A stretch of DNA of 64,000 nt from Bacillus sp. (in: firmicutes). GTDB taxonomy: Bacteria > Bacillota > Bacilli > Bacillales > Cytobacillaceae. Position 1 is the first letter of the stretch; each line of letters starts with the position of its first letter. The stretch is taken from positions 1 through 64,000 of the forward strand of contig WTKE01000087.1 of assembly GCA_011524525.1 (NCBI GenBank), given 5' to 3'. This document shows, in pieces, positions 52,574 through 59,544 of this stretch. Below the pieces are notes generated by a model. The model was not told the DNA's origin. It did no database searches and saw only the letters and a program-made list of their open reading frames with translations. Both the position numbers and the translations under genes were made by a program.

Positions 52574-52717
52574 TTAATATCGATAACCAGTACAATACCA
52601 CCAACCACCGAATATGAGCAACAGTACGAACAAAACGATAAGCAGTGCTAAAGCTATTCCACCGCCACCATAATATGGTGCTTGATAAGCATATGGATAA
52701 GGATAACCGTATGGCAT
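52574..52717 (-). CDS. YjcZ-like Gly/Tyr-rich small membrane protein
   Basis: A 47-codon ORF starts at ATG 52717 behind AAAGGAGGG. The N-terminus is rich in Pro/Tyr/Gly (PYGYPYPYAYQAPYYGGGG). One membrane helix (IALALLIVLFVLLLIFGG) and a short WWYCTGYRY tail follow. This pattern fits the YjcZ/YczM group of small sporulation-associated membrane proteins. A CATACATT box upstream resembles a mother-cell promoter. It lies next to sigK on the same strand. Specific function unknown. Confidence 0.85.
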   Translation of the reverse strand: MPYGYPYPYAYQAPYYGGGGIALALLIVLFVLLLIFGGWWYCTGYRY

Positions 52718-52750
52718 TTTTTACCCTCCTTTACACTAATCCTACTAATC

Positions 52751-52776
52751 AATGTATGTTTATTGTCCATATCGGT
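52751..52776 (-). promoter_or_regulatory. Possible mother-cell (sigma-K or sigma-E) promoter
   Basis: CATACATT (52751-52758) with AC about 16 bases upstream resembles the sigma-K pattern AC-N16-CATAnnnTA. The -10 also fits sigma-E. It lies 34 bases before the YjcZ-like gene. Confidence 0.4.
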
Positions 52777-52804
52777 GTAGGCGGGTGCGGATTTTCTCTA
52801 CATA

Positions 52805-52831
52805 CAAATAGGCATAGATTTCTCTATGCCT
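52805..52831 (-). terminator. Terminator after sigK
   Basis: AGGCATAGA-GAAA-TCTATGCCT followed by ATTTGTAT on the minus strand, 8 bases past the sigK stop. Confidence 0.75.
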
Positions 52832-52839
52832 GTTACTTT

Positions 52840-53565
52840 CTAACTTTGAGAATCACGCTTTCTCTTTTCCTTCTCCGCTCGATAAAATTCATGGAACATC
52901 TTCATTAATGCTCTCTTTTCAATTCTTGAAACATAGCTTCTTGATATGCCTAACTCTTTTGCAATCTCTCTTTGCGTTTTTTCCTTTTTTAAATCGAGAC
53001 CAAATCGACCAACGATTACTTCCTTTTCCCTGTCATCAAGCACGTCAATAAATTCTTTTACCTTTTCAAGCTCCATATTTAGTTGGATGGTTTCAATGAC
53101 ATCCTCAGATTCTGACTTCAAGACATCAATTAACGAAATCTCATTTCCTTCTTTATCTTGCCCAATTGGATCGTGAAGGGACACATCTTTTTTTGTCTTT
53201 TTTAGAGCCCGTAAATGCATCAAAATTTCGTTTTCTATACAACGAGCTGCATAGGTAGCAAGTTTTGTTCCTTTTCCTTCTGAATAGCTTTCAATCGCTT
53301 TAATTAATCCAATTGTTCCAATGGAGATTAAATCCTCTGAATCTTCCCCCGTATTCTCAAATTTTTTGACAATATGAGCGACGAGACGGAGATTATGTTC
53401 AATAAGCATATTACGAGCATGAGCATCACCATCTGCCATTAATCGTAAATATTTCTTTTCATCCGCCGATGATAATGGTTGTGGAAATGCATTATTTTTA
53501 ACATAGGAAACTAAAAACACCATTTCCTTTACTAAATAGCTAAGTGCAGTCAATATACCTGACAT
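52840..53565 (-). CDS. sigK: RNA polymerase sigma-K factor, uninterrupted
   Basis: SigK directs late mother-cell transcription (coat, cortex, lysis). The 241-residue product starts with the pro-sequence [20 protein letters not shown] that is removed by SpoIVFB. Region 2 ([16 protein letters not shown], then [20 protein letters not shown], about 55-125) and region 4 ([20 protein letters not shown], about 198-217) follow. The reading frame is continuous. In B. subtilis the skin element splits it into spoIVCB and spoIIIC; no such insertion is present here. ATG 53565 follows GGGGTGG. Confidence 0.97.
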   Translation of the reverse strand: MSGILTALSYLVKEMVFLVSYVKNNAFPQPLSSADEKKYLRLMADGDAHARNMLIEHNLRLVAHIVKKFENTGEDSEDLISIGTIGLIKAIESYSEGKGTKLATYAARCIENEILMHLRALKKTKKDVSLHDPIGQDKEGNEISLIDVLKSESEDVIETIQLNMELEKVKEFIDVLDDREKEVIVGRFGLDLKKEKTQREIAKELGISRSYVSRIEKRALMKMFHEFYRAEKEKRKRDSQS

Positions 53566-53652
53566 TTATTCCACCCCACTTTCAGGACTTTCCCCTATGT
53601 TAATACCTATGAAGAGAGGTGGTCGTATTTGTCTGTCCCACTTAATTATATT

Positions 53653-53680
53653 TAAAAAACACCGACAACTAGGTCGGTGT
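53653..53680 (-). terminator. Strong terminator closing the small-ORF cluster
   Basis: ACACCGAC-CTAGTT-GTCGGTGT followed by TTTTTTAAA on the minus strand, 10 bases past the 25-codon ORF and upstream of sigK. Confidence 0.9.
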
Positions 53681-53689
53681 TTCAAGCTT

Positions 53690-53767
53690 CTATTCTACGG
53701 AAACTTCGGCAGCAATTATACAACCTACAGATCCGCATATAATTAAACCCATAACGATTGCAAACAT
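53690..53767 (-). CDS. Putative 25-residue hydrophobic microprotein
   Basis: A 25-codon ORF starts at ATG 53767 behind AGAAGGGATG. The product begins FAIVMGLIICGSVGCIIAAE and ends EVSVE: one short membrane-like helix with two Cys and an acidic tail. A strong terminator follows at once, which supports expression. I do not recognise it. It is the last ORF of the small-ORF cluster. Confidence 0.5.
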   Translation of the reverse strand: MFAIVMGLIICGSVGCIIAAEVSVE

Positions 53768-53890
53768 GTTACCATCCCTTCTCTCCCTTTTGTTACTTCG
53801 AATGTACCATATAATTCAGAGCAAAATGGAGAAAGGATGTGAACATTTTGTTACTTATGAAGCCTTCATAATGCGCTAAATCACTTAAAT

Positions 53891-53977
53891 CTAAGAGATA
53901 TCTCCGGGGGAAGAACTCTTCTTTGGTTTTCTTAAGCGATACATTTCTAGAGATAGCAACAATACACGGAGGAACAT
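53891..53977 (-). CDS. Putative 28-residue microprotein
   Basis: A 28-codon ORF starts at ATG 53977 with GAGGAGGGG 8 bases upstream, one of the best ribosome sites in the window. The product has a hydrophobic start (FLRVLLLSLEMY), a basic centre (RLRKPKK) and a polar end (SSSPGDIS). Not recognised. Located between two other microORFs on the same strand. Confidence 0.45.
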   Translation of the reverse strand: MFLRVLLLSLEMYRLRKPKKSSSPGDIS

Positions 53978-54004
53978 CTATATCCCCTCCTCACCATAAA
54001 TTCG

Positions 54005-54070
54005 TTAGGTGGTATCTTTCTCCACCCATAAAACTGCCTTCCGATCTTGCATGAAATAAATCATCTTCAT
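54005..54070 (-). CDS. Putative 21-residue microprotein
   Basis: A 21-codon ORF starts at ATG 54070 behind GAAAGGTGGG and encodes KMIYFMQDRKAVLWVEKDTT, a mixed charged and aromatic peptide. It begins 41 bases after yrzI. Not recognised; support is only the ribosome site and the context. Confidence 0.35.
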   Translation of the reverse strand: MKMIYFMQDRKAVLWVEKDTT

Positions 54071-54111
54071 TCCCACCTTTCTTTATTTTTTAGTTTTGTT
54101 TCAACCTTACC

Positions 54112-54252
54112 TTAAAATAATCGTTGAATGGAAAGCATACGATCGCGAGTAGCTTCATATTGCTTTCTTGCCTGTTCTGCTCGTTCAAATTCAGCAGCTG
54201 ACACGTTACGTTTTTTGATCGTTACTGTTAAGAATAATATATTCAGGGTCAT
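54112..54252 (-). CDS. yrzI: YrzI family small protein
   Basis: The 46 residues begin TLNILFLTVTIKKRNVSAAE and continue with a charged helix (FERAEQARKQYEATRDRM). This is the signature of the Bac_small_yrzI family (about 45 residues, often in tandem copies, thought to be sporulation-linked in Bacillus). ATG 54252 follows a perfect AAGGAGGTGAT. A longer frame starting at GTG 54375 would run through two terminators and is rejected. Function unknown. Confidence 0.85.
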   Translation of the reverse strand: MTLNILFLTVTIKKRNVSAAEFERAEQARKQYEATRDRMLSIQRLF

Positions 54253-54278
54253 ATCTATCACCTCCTTATTTTGCACAC

Positions 54279-54310
54279 AAAAAAGCCGCAGAGATCCCCC
54301 TGCGACTTTT
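54279..54310 (-). terminator. Terminator hairpin just upstream of yrzI (copy 1)
   Basis: On the minus strand AAAGTCGCAG and CTGCGGCTTT pair (10 bp, one G-U), followed by TTTGTG. It ends 27 bases before the yrzI start and resembles the neighbouring hairpin. Confidence 0.8.
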
Positions 54311-54318
54311 AGGCATAT

Positions 54319-54352
54319 AAAAAGCCGCAAGAGTACATTCTCCATGCGGCTT
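54319..54352 (-). terminator. Terminator hairpin downstream of the 27-codon ORF (copy 2)
   Basis: On the minus strand AAGCCGCA and TGCGGCTT pair (8 bp) around a 15-base loop, followed by TTTATATG. It is read before copy 1 by a transcript coming from the 54.5-kb promoter. Confidence 0.8.
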
Positions 54353-54377
54353 GAAATGGCATAAGTTACGTTCACAT

Positions 54378-54461
54378 TTACTTAAGCAATTCATTCCTAA
54401 TGGTCGAATGCGTGAAACATTTAGTTGTTGTCTTTTTAATTGCTACAGATAATTTAATCAT
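54378..54461 (-). CDS. Putative 27-residue basic microprotein under a strong promoter
   Basis: A 27-codon ORF starts at ATG 54461 with the perfect Shine-Dalgarno AAAGGAGGT 8 bases upstream. The product IKLSVAIKKTTTKCFTHSTI, continuing RNELLK, is basic with one Cys and one His. Its first residues (hydrophobic, then VAIKK) resemble the start of the YrzI pattern (VTIKK), which may mean a diverged or shortened relative. It directly follows a near-consensus promoter with an operator-like repeat and is followed by two terminators. Not recognised. Confidence 0.6.
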   Translation of the reverse strand: MIKLSVAIKKTTTKCFTHSTIRNELLK

Positions 54462-54496
54462 TTCACTCGACCTCCTTTTAGTAATTATTGCTTACA

Positions 54497-54522
54497 GTGG
54501 TAATTATATCCACTATTACCAC
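54497..54522. promoter_or_regulatory. Perfect inverted repeat (operator candidate)
   Basis: GTGGTAAT-N10-ATTACCAC has 8-bp perfect arms. It covers the -10 hexamer and most of the spacer of the promoter at 54503-54531. This placement is typical of a repressor site. I cannot assign the repressor. Confidence 0.75.
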
Positions 54523-54531
54523 CAATGTAAA
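54503..54531 (-). promoter_or_regulatory. Strong sigma-A promoter of the small-ORF cluster
   Basis: TTTACA (54526-54531), a 17-base spacer and a perfect TATAAT (54503-54508) on the minus strand. It lies about 40 bases before the 27-codon ORF. Confidence 0.88.
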
Positions 54532-54550
54532 CCCCTTATTTAAGATTTTC

Positions 54551-54585
54551 TAAAAAAAATAGCCCTCAGGCATCCTGAGAGCTAT
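54551..54585 (-). terminator. Terminator after yrhC
   Basis: ATAGCTCTCAGG-ATG-CCTGAGGGCTAT followed by eight T residues on the minus strand. It insulates the small-ORF promoter from the mtnN-yrhC transcript. Confidence 0.92.
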
Positions 54586-54589
54586 CTTT

Positions 54590-54832
54590 CTATTCATTTA
54601 TGTCATCAAGCTTCGTTTTTATTTGCTTCGATAATGTAAAAAAGTAAATAGAACCTGCTAAAAACAGCATAGATGAGCACATCATAATATATAGATCGGT
54701 TAGCACTTTATCACCTGATGGAATGATAACACCTAGGTAAAAGAAGCTTCCTACGGCAAGTAGAACAACCGCAAACCTTTTAAAGTCAATCATTTTCTCT
54801 TCAAGCATTTTTCCTGTGCTGCTATCTTTCAC
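54590..54832 (-). CDS. yrhC: YrhC-like small membrane protein
   Basis: The protein has a short basic N-terminus with DFKRFAVVLLAVGSFFYLGV (first helix) and a second helix (IMMCSSMLFLAGSIYFFTL), ending in a polar tail. This matches the YrhC family; function unknown. I chose GTG 54832 (AGGTGAG upstream, 80 residues); ATG 54808 (72 residues, AGGA upstream) is also possible. In B. subtilis yrhC follows mccB; here it follows mtnN directly. Confidence 0.75.
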   Translation of the reverse strand: MKDSSTGKMLEEKMIDFKRFAVVLLAVGSFFYLGVIIPSGDKVLTDLYIMMCSSMLFLAGSIYFFTLSKQIKTKLDDINE

Positions 54833-54933
54833 TACACTCACCTGCAACCTTCTCTTGTTCTATGAAACTACTTTATCATAGAAAGCTGTGTTAGTGAGGA
54901 TGTAATTAATAGCAATTTTTCTAAGTTGTTCAA

Positions 54934-55632
54934 TCAGCCTTTAAGCTTTTCAACGATTTTCATAACCAAAGAAGCTGAATGAAGTGCCGCTTTTTCTAAA
55001 TATTGTTCAAAGGAAACATCTGATTCTTTTCCGGCGATATCAGACAATGAACGAATGATAACAAATGGGATCCCAAATTGATAGGAAACTTGGGCAATAG
55101 CAGCAGCTTCCATTTCAACTGCCTGTAAATTAAGGAATTTATCACGTATAGCTTCCACGCGCTTTGGATCATTCATAAAAGAATCGCCCGTTGCAATTAA
55201 TCCTTTCACCACTTGCACGCTACCAATTTCTGTTGCAGCTGCTTCTGCTATCTCAACAAGCTCGGAGTTAGCCTCAAACGCTGCAGGAAGCTGAGGTACT
55301 TGCCCATACTCATATCCAAATGCTGTAACGTCTACATCATGATGGCGAACCTCAGAAGAGATAATAATATCTCCTACATTTAAATCAGGATGAAAGCCGC
55401 CTGCTGATCCTGTGTTAATAACATAATCAGGTTTAAATCTATCTAATAGAATCGTCGTGGACATTGCTGCGTTAACTTTCCCTATCCCTGAGCGCAATAG
55501 GATTACCTCAGCACCATCCATATTACCTGTGGTAAACTCACATCCAGCAATTATTTGTTGCTCTTGATTGCTGATCTTCTTTCGTAGTAAAGCTACTTCT
55601 TCTTCCATTGCACCAATAATTGCGATTTTCAC
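54934..55632 (-). CDS. mtnN: 5'-methylthioadenosine/S-adenosylhomocysteine nucleosidase
   Basis: MtnN removes adenine from methylthioadenosine and S-adenosylhomocysteine, recycling methyl-cycle by-products. The 232 residues begin [19 protein letters not shown], and contain [10 protein letters not shown] (about 49), NTGSAGGF (about 73), ATGDSFM and the active-site region [12 protein letters not shown] with [11 protein letters not shown] (catalytic Asp). GTG 55632 is the start. It follows yrrS and precedes yrhC. Confidence 0.97.
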   Translation of the reverse strand: MKIAIIGAMEEEVALLRKKISNQEQQIIAGCEFTTGNMDGAEVILLRSGIGKVNAAMSTTILLDRFKPDYVINTGSAGGFHPDLNVGDIIISSEVRHHDVDVTAFGYEYGQVPQLPAAFEANSELVEIAEAAATEIGSVQVVKGLIATGDSFMNDPKRVEAIRDKFLNLQAVEMEAAAIAQVSYQFGIPFVIIRSLSDIAGKESDVSFEQYLEKAALHSASLVMKIVEKLKG

Positions 55633-55656
55633 TTATAAATACCTCACTCTTTTGTT

Positions 55657-56319
55657 TTATTCGATCGACGCTAGTTCTTCCACTAATGTAGGCTTCCAAC
55701 CTTCCCCGTCAACCCACTCAATGGAAACGCGATAAATTTGGGTTCTGTCCTTTGAGAAGACGGTTCCTTTTGATTTATTATGACCATCATTTCCAAGAAA
55801 CTTGATCGTCATATTATCCTCTGATAGCCCAGTGGCATATTCAATAGCAGAAACCATTTCGTCCCAATCCACACCACTATACACGTTCGTGTGTTCACCT
55901 GTTTGGCTCGTTCCAATTGGTTCCCAATTTGGGTTAACAATGGTTCTAACTACGTTAGAATCTGCCCCGCCTTCTGTCACAACTGCCTCTTCGTTTTCAT
56001 TAGAGCTATCTTCCTCGCTAGACTCTTCCTTTGAGGACGAAGAGTCAGTAGACGAATCTTCCTCATTCGTTTCCGAGTCAGATCTTTCTGTCACTTCCTT
56101 CGAAGACTCTTCACCTTCATTCGCTTCATTTGAAGCTTCAACACTTTGTTCCAGCTCTTTTTCTGTCGTAGCTTTATCATCGTTCCCCAAAAAAATAACC
56201 CCGGAAACAACAATAATTAAAACCAATACTATTCCAATGAGACCATTTAAAATCAGATTTGTTTTACGACGCTTCGACCTTTGATTAAACCTTGATTGTT
56301 GAAAATCATCTTGCATCAT
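55657..56319 (-). CDS. yrrS: YrrS family membrane-anchored protein (DUF1510)
   Basis: The 220 residues have a basic N-terminus (SKRRK), one membrane helix (LNGLIGIVLVLIIVVSGVIF, about 24-43), a long Ser/Glu-rich linker (about 55-125) and a C-terminal domain (NWEPIGTSQTGEHTNVYSGV with DWDEM). It matches YrrS, which lies after the penicillin-binding protein gene in B. subtilis and is thought to act in septation. AGGAGG precedes ATGATG. Confidence 0.9.
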   Translation of the reverse strand: MMQDDFQQSRFNQRSKRRKTNLILNGLIGIVLVLIIVVSGVIFLGNDDKATTEKELEQSVEASNEANEGEESSKEVTERSDSETNEEDSSTDSSSSKEESSEEDSSNENEEAVVTEGGADSNVVRTIVNPNWEPIGTSQTGEHTNVYSGVDWDEMVSAIEYATGLSEDNMTIKFLGNDGHNKSKGTVFSKDRTQIYRVSIEWVDGEGWKPTLVEELASIE

Positions 56320-56423
56320 ACGAACCTCCTAGACCTCTTTTGAACATCCTTTTAAGAGCGAACTCGCTATACATTCTACCATTTAACCGGGAAATCGAAA
56401 AGGACAATCACGTTACAAATACA

Positions 56424-58202
56424 TTAACGTTTCGACAGGGGCTCATTATGATCCAAGTTATATAGGTTTTTAACCATATCCGCAAATAATCCGTTCACTC
56501 CTCCTTCATCCCCATAAACCCCTAAATTTACTGTTACTAAAGCGTATTTTGGATTATCATATGGAAAGTAACCGGCAAACCATTTATTATGCAATTGTTT
56601 CTCATCTTTAAAAATTCCTGTTTCAGCTGTACCTGACTTCCCAGCAACGGCATATGGTAGTTCTTGAAACCATCTCCCCGTACCATTTTCATTTACAACC
56701 ACTTCACGCAATAATTTTTGAAGCTTCATTGCGGTATAAGGAGAAATTGATTCGCCAGGCAGAGCTTTCTTTTCGAACGGTAGTAATGAGTTCCCGTTTT
56801 TGTACTCCACTTCTGAAACCACTCTCACACTCTCCCTTACTCCACCTTTCGCAATGGTCCCCATCATATTGGCAACAGCAAGTGGTGTAGCACGGACCTC
56901 ATGCTGACCGATTCCTGTCAAGGCAACAAAGTTGTTATCCTTTTTAGCGTCCTCTGATAAAAACACACGGCCTTTTTGTTCTTCTTGAAGTTGTTTAAAA
57001 TCAGAGAAATGATAAATATCACCATTCCATCCAACGGATCCTACAAGCGATAATTTATTAGCGTACTCCTCGAGTATATTAGGGTCTATTTCCTTTAATT
57101 CCTTTGCAATCGTACCAAAAGTATTGTTACAACTTCTTGCAAAGCTATCCGTAAAGTTCAACATTCCATGATCATACACTAAGTCCGGTTGACCATTAAT
57201 TTTTTTACTACAATCATACATTCGAGTGGGATCATCAAGTTCATAATCAATGGCGGCCCCAGCCACTACCGTCTTAAAAACAGATCCAATAATTTGCTCA
57301 GAAATCATCATATTTTTCAAACCATTTGATCCATCCTCAAACGGCTTTTCTTTGTTAATGATAGGTCTAGATACCATAGCAAGGACAGAGTTCGTCTCTA
57401 AGTCTAGAAGGACAACTCCCCCTTTACTAATTTGATATTGATCAACTAGATTTTCAGCCATTTCCTGAATGTCTTTGTCTATCGTTGTTTTAATATTAAC
57501 TGGATAGAATGGATTGGCTGGTTCAACATACTTCACATCAATCCCGAACAGCGGTCCACCCTTTGCATCCACATGATAGATAAGCTTGGAGTTTCCATCA
57601 GGAAGCAAAAATTCATCAAAGCTTTTTTCTAAACCCGTTAACCCAATCACTGTCTGTTCTACTAAGTCTTTATCAGGATACCGCTTTTGTAGTTCGGCTG
57701 TATTTTGTCCAGTGATACCGATAAGCTGCTCAGCGGGATACTCCGTTACCGAGTACTTTCTTTCTACAGCAAACACACCAGGTATTTTCAGAGCATTAAT
57801 TTGTTCCATTTGTGCATCTGTTAGTTTCAGTGGATTAGGATCACCATAGGCAAAAGGATCTTCCGCTTGTTTCACTCTATATTCAATTGATTCTACCGGA
57901 ACATTTATTATGTCTGCGACTTGTTCACTATCCCACTCCATATTCTTTAAAAATGGAAAGAGAATGAGAACCGGAATCTTACGGTGAACTAGTGACTCCC
58001 CATTGCGATCAAGAAACCCGCCTCTCCCATTATCAATCACCATTTGCTGTGAGCGTTGAACGACACTTGCCTCAAGAAGATTAATGTTATGTTTGGTAAA
58101 GGTTTCTGTTGAAACGAGCTGCACTTGAATAAGCCTTCCTATTAAGAGACTAATTGCTGTTATACAAATAATTAACCATACCACTGCCCGTTTTCTCCAC
58201 AT
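56424..58202 (-). CDS. pbpI: Class B penicillin-binding protein PbpI
   Basis: This transpeptidase crosslinks peptidoglycan. The 592 residues have an N-terminal membrane anchor (VVWLIICITAISLLIGRLI, about 6-25) and a dimerisation domain. The transpeptidase motifs are SxxK in GSVFKTV (about 308-312), SxN in RSCNNTF and KSG in AGKSGTAE (about 524). B. subtilis PbpI (yrrR) is 584 residues. ATG 58202 is the start; its GAGGTG ribosome site lies in the 3' arm of the greA terminator. Confidence 0.95.
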   Translation of the reverse strand: MWRKRAVVWLIICITAISLLIGRLIQVQLVSTETFTKHNINLLEASVVQRSQQMVIDNGRGGFLDRNGESLVHRKIPVLILFPFLKNMEWDSEQVADIINVPVESIEYRVKQAEDPFAYGDPNPLKLTDAQMEQINALKIPGVFAVERKYSVTEYPAEQLIGITGQNTAELQKRYPDKDLVEQTVIGLTGLEKSFDEFLLPDGNSKLIYHVDAKGGPLFGIDVKYVEPANPFYPVNIKTTIDKDIQEMAENLVDQYQISKGGVVLLDLETNSVLAMVSRPIINKEKPFEDGSNGLKNMMISEQIIGSVFKTVVAGAAIDYELDDPTRMYDCSKKINGQPDLVYDHGMLNFTDSFARSCNNTFGTIAKELKEIDPNILEEYANKLSLVGSVGWNGDIYHFSDFKQLQEEQKGRVFLSEDAKKDNNFVALTGIGQHEVRATPLAVANMMGTIAKGGVRESVRVVSEVEYKNGNSLLPFEKKALPGESISPYTAMKLQKLLREVVVNENGTGRWFQELPYAVAGKSGTAETGIFKDEKQLHNKWFAGYFPYDNPKYALVTVNLGVYGDEGGVNGLFADMVKNLYNLDHNEPLSKR

Positions 58203-58203
58203 A

Positions 58204-58237
58204 ATAAAAAACACCTCGTCAAAAGTGTTGACGAGGT
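58204..58237 (-). terminator. greA terminator overlapping the pbpI ribosome site
   Basis: ACCTCGTCAA-CACTT-TTGACGAGGT (10 bp) is followed by GTTTTTTAT and then the pbpI ATG. The Shine-Dalgarno GAGGTG lies in and just past the 3' arm. A readthrough transcript would hide it. Confidence 0.9.
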
Positions 58238-58256
58238 TTTCTTATTTCAAACCAAT

Positions 58257-58733
58257 TTACTTAATATTTGTAATACGAACATTCATTTCTCCACCAGGCG
58301 TTTGAACTGTTACTTCATCTCCTACCTTCTTGCCCATCAAGCTTTTGGCAATTGGAGAATCGTTTGAGATTTTGCCTTCAAACGGATCTGCTTCTGCACT
58401 TCCAACGATTGAATACGTTTCCTCGTCGCCTCCAGGAAGTTCGATAAACGTAACAGAACGGCCTAAAGCGACCGCATCGGTAGCTAGCTCATCCTCTTTA
58501 ATAATCTTTGCGTTTCTAATCATATTTTCAAGCGTTGTTATACGACCTTCAACAAATGCTTGTTCTTCTTTAGCTGAATCATACTCTGAGTTCTCAGATA
58601 AATCTCCAAAGCTTCGAGCAATTTTAATACGCTCTACGACTTCTTTACGTTTTACTGATTTTAAATGTTCTAATTCTTGCTCTAATTTTTCTTTACCAGC
58701 TAAAGTCATCGGGAAAACCTTTTCTGTTGCCAA
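58257..58733 (-). CDS. greA: Transcription elongation factor GreA
   Basis: GreA stimulates cleavage of RNA in backtracked RNA polymerase. The 158 residues show the N-terminal coiled coil ([20 protein letters not shown] with the tip [15 protein letters not shown], acidic residues at about 40-48) and the C-terminal FKBP-like domain ([20 protein letters not shown]). TTG 58733 follows AAGGAGTG. It has its own terminator before pbpI. Confidence 0.97.
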   Translation of the reverse strand: MATEKVFPMTLAGKEKLEQELEHLKSVKRKEVVERIKIARSFGDLSENSEYDSAKEEQAFVEGRITTLENMIRNAKIIKEDELATDAVALGRSVTFIELPGGDEETYSIVGSAEADPFEGKISNDSPIAKSLMGKKVGDEVTVQTPGGEMNVRITNIK

Positions 58734-58833
58734 AACCCTTCACTCCTTCTAGTGTCACAACCCCCAAATAGATTGTGTATTCTTCTTATGTAGATATTTC
58801 TAACGGTAAATGCATAGGAGCGCGTCCTTATGA

Positions 58834-58874
58834 AAAGGGCGCGCATAAAACGTCCACATGGACTTATTTTGGGA
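58834..58874 (-). other. Two small GC-rich hairpins between udk and greA
   Basis: On the minus strand GTCC-ATGT-GGAC (58851-58862) is followed by GTTTTATG. Just downstream, GCGCGCCC pairs with GGACGCGC (about 58837-58847 outer to inner arms, one G-U). No strong U run follows the second. They may be a weak terminator for udk or part of the greA leader. Confidence 0.4.
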
Positions 58875-58902
58875 AACATTTGCATTACTGCTTTTTATTG
58901 TT

Positions 58903-59538
58903 TCATAAAAATGATTTTTGTTCAAGAATTGTTTGAATTTTTGTGACCATCAAATCAATTGCGACAAAATTATGGCCACCTTCAGGGATAATAATATCTG
59001 CATAGCGTTTCGTTGGTTCAATAAATTGGTTATGCATAGGCCTTACCACATTGACATACTGGTCAATGACTGAATCCATTGAGCGCTCACGTTCTTTTAT
59101 ATCTCTTACCAATCGTCTAATAATACGAAGGTCCGCATCTGTATCTACATATAACTTAATATCCATTAAGTTACGAAGTCTTTCATCTTCTAATATGAGG
59201 ATTCCTTCTAGGATAATAACATCCTTAGGTTCAACATGGATGACATCAGTTGAGCGGGTATGAACACCGTAGTCATACACAGGCTTTTCAACCGATTCAT
59301 AGCGGAGAAGACTTTCAATATGCTCAATTAGTAAATCATTGTCAAATGCTAATGGATGATCATAATTTGTCTTTAGACGCTCTTCGAAAGGTAAATGTGA
59401 CTGGTCTTTATAATAAAAATCTTGCTCGAGCATTAAAATCGAATGCCCTTTAAATGACTCGTAAATCGATTTTGTTACACTTGTTTTCCCGGAGCCGGAC
59501 CCACCGGCTACACCAATAACAACGGGTTTGCGTTTCAT
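58903..59538 (-). CDS. udk: Uridine kinase
   Basis: Udk phosphorylates uridine and cytidine in pyrimidine salvage. The 211 residues have the P-loop [17 protein letters not shown] (about 9-25), [14 protein letters not shown] (about 38), [20 protein letters not shown] and the lid [16 protein letters not shown] (about 145-160). The length is normal. It follows trhP2 by 6 bases and belongs to the mltG/trmR/trhP/udk series. Confidence 0.97.
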   Translation of the reverse strand: MKRKPVVIGVAGGSGSGKTSVTKSIYESFKGHSILMLEQDFYYKDQSHLPFEERLKTNYDHPLAFDNDLLIEHIESLLRYESVEKPVYDYGVHTRSTDVIHVEPKDVIILEGILILEDERLRNLMDIKLYVDTDADLRIIRRLVRDIKERERSMDSVIDQYVNVVRPMHNQFIEPTKRYADIIIPEGGHNFVAIDLMVTKIQTILEQKSFL

Positions 59539-59544
59539 GCTAGT

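Noticed and set aside
54005-54070. Treating the 21-codon ORF as a firm gene
   Set aside because: It is kept only as low confidence: short length, no family and an ordinary ribosome site mean chance occurrence cannot be excluded.
54253-54375. 41-codon N-terminal extension of yrzI
   Set aside because: The frame would start at GTG 54375 and pass through two terminator hairpins and a perfect ribosome site placed before ATG 54252.
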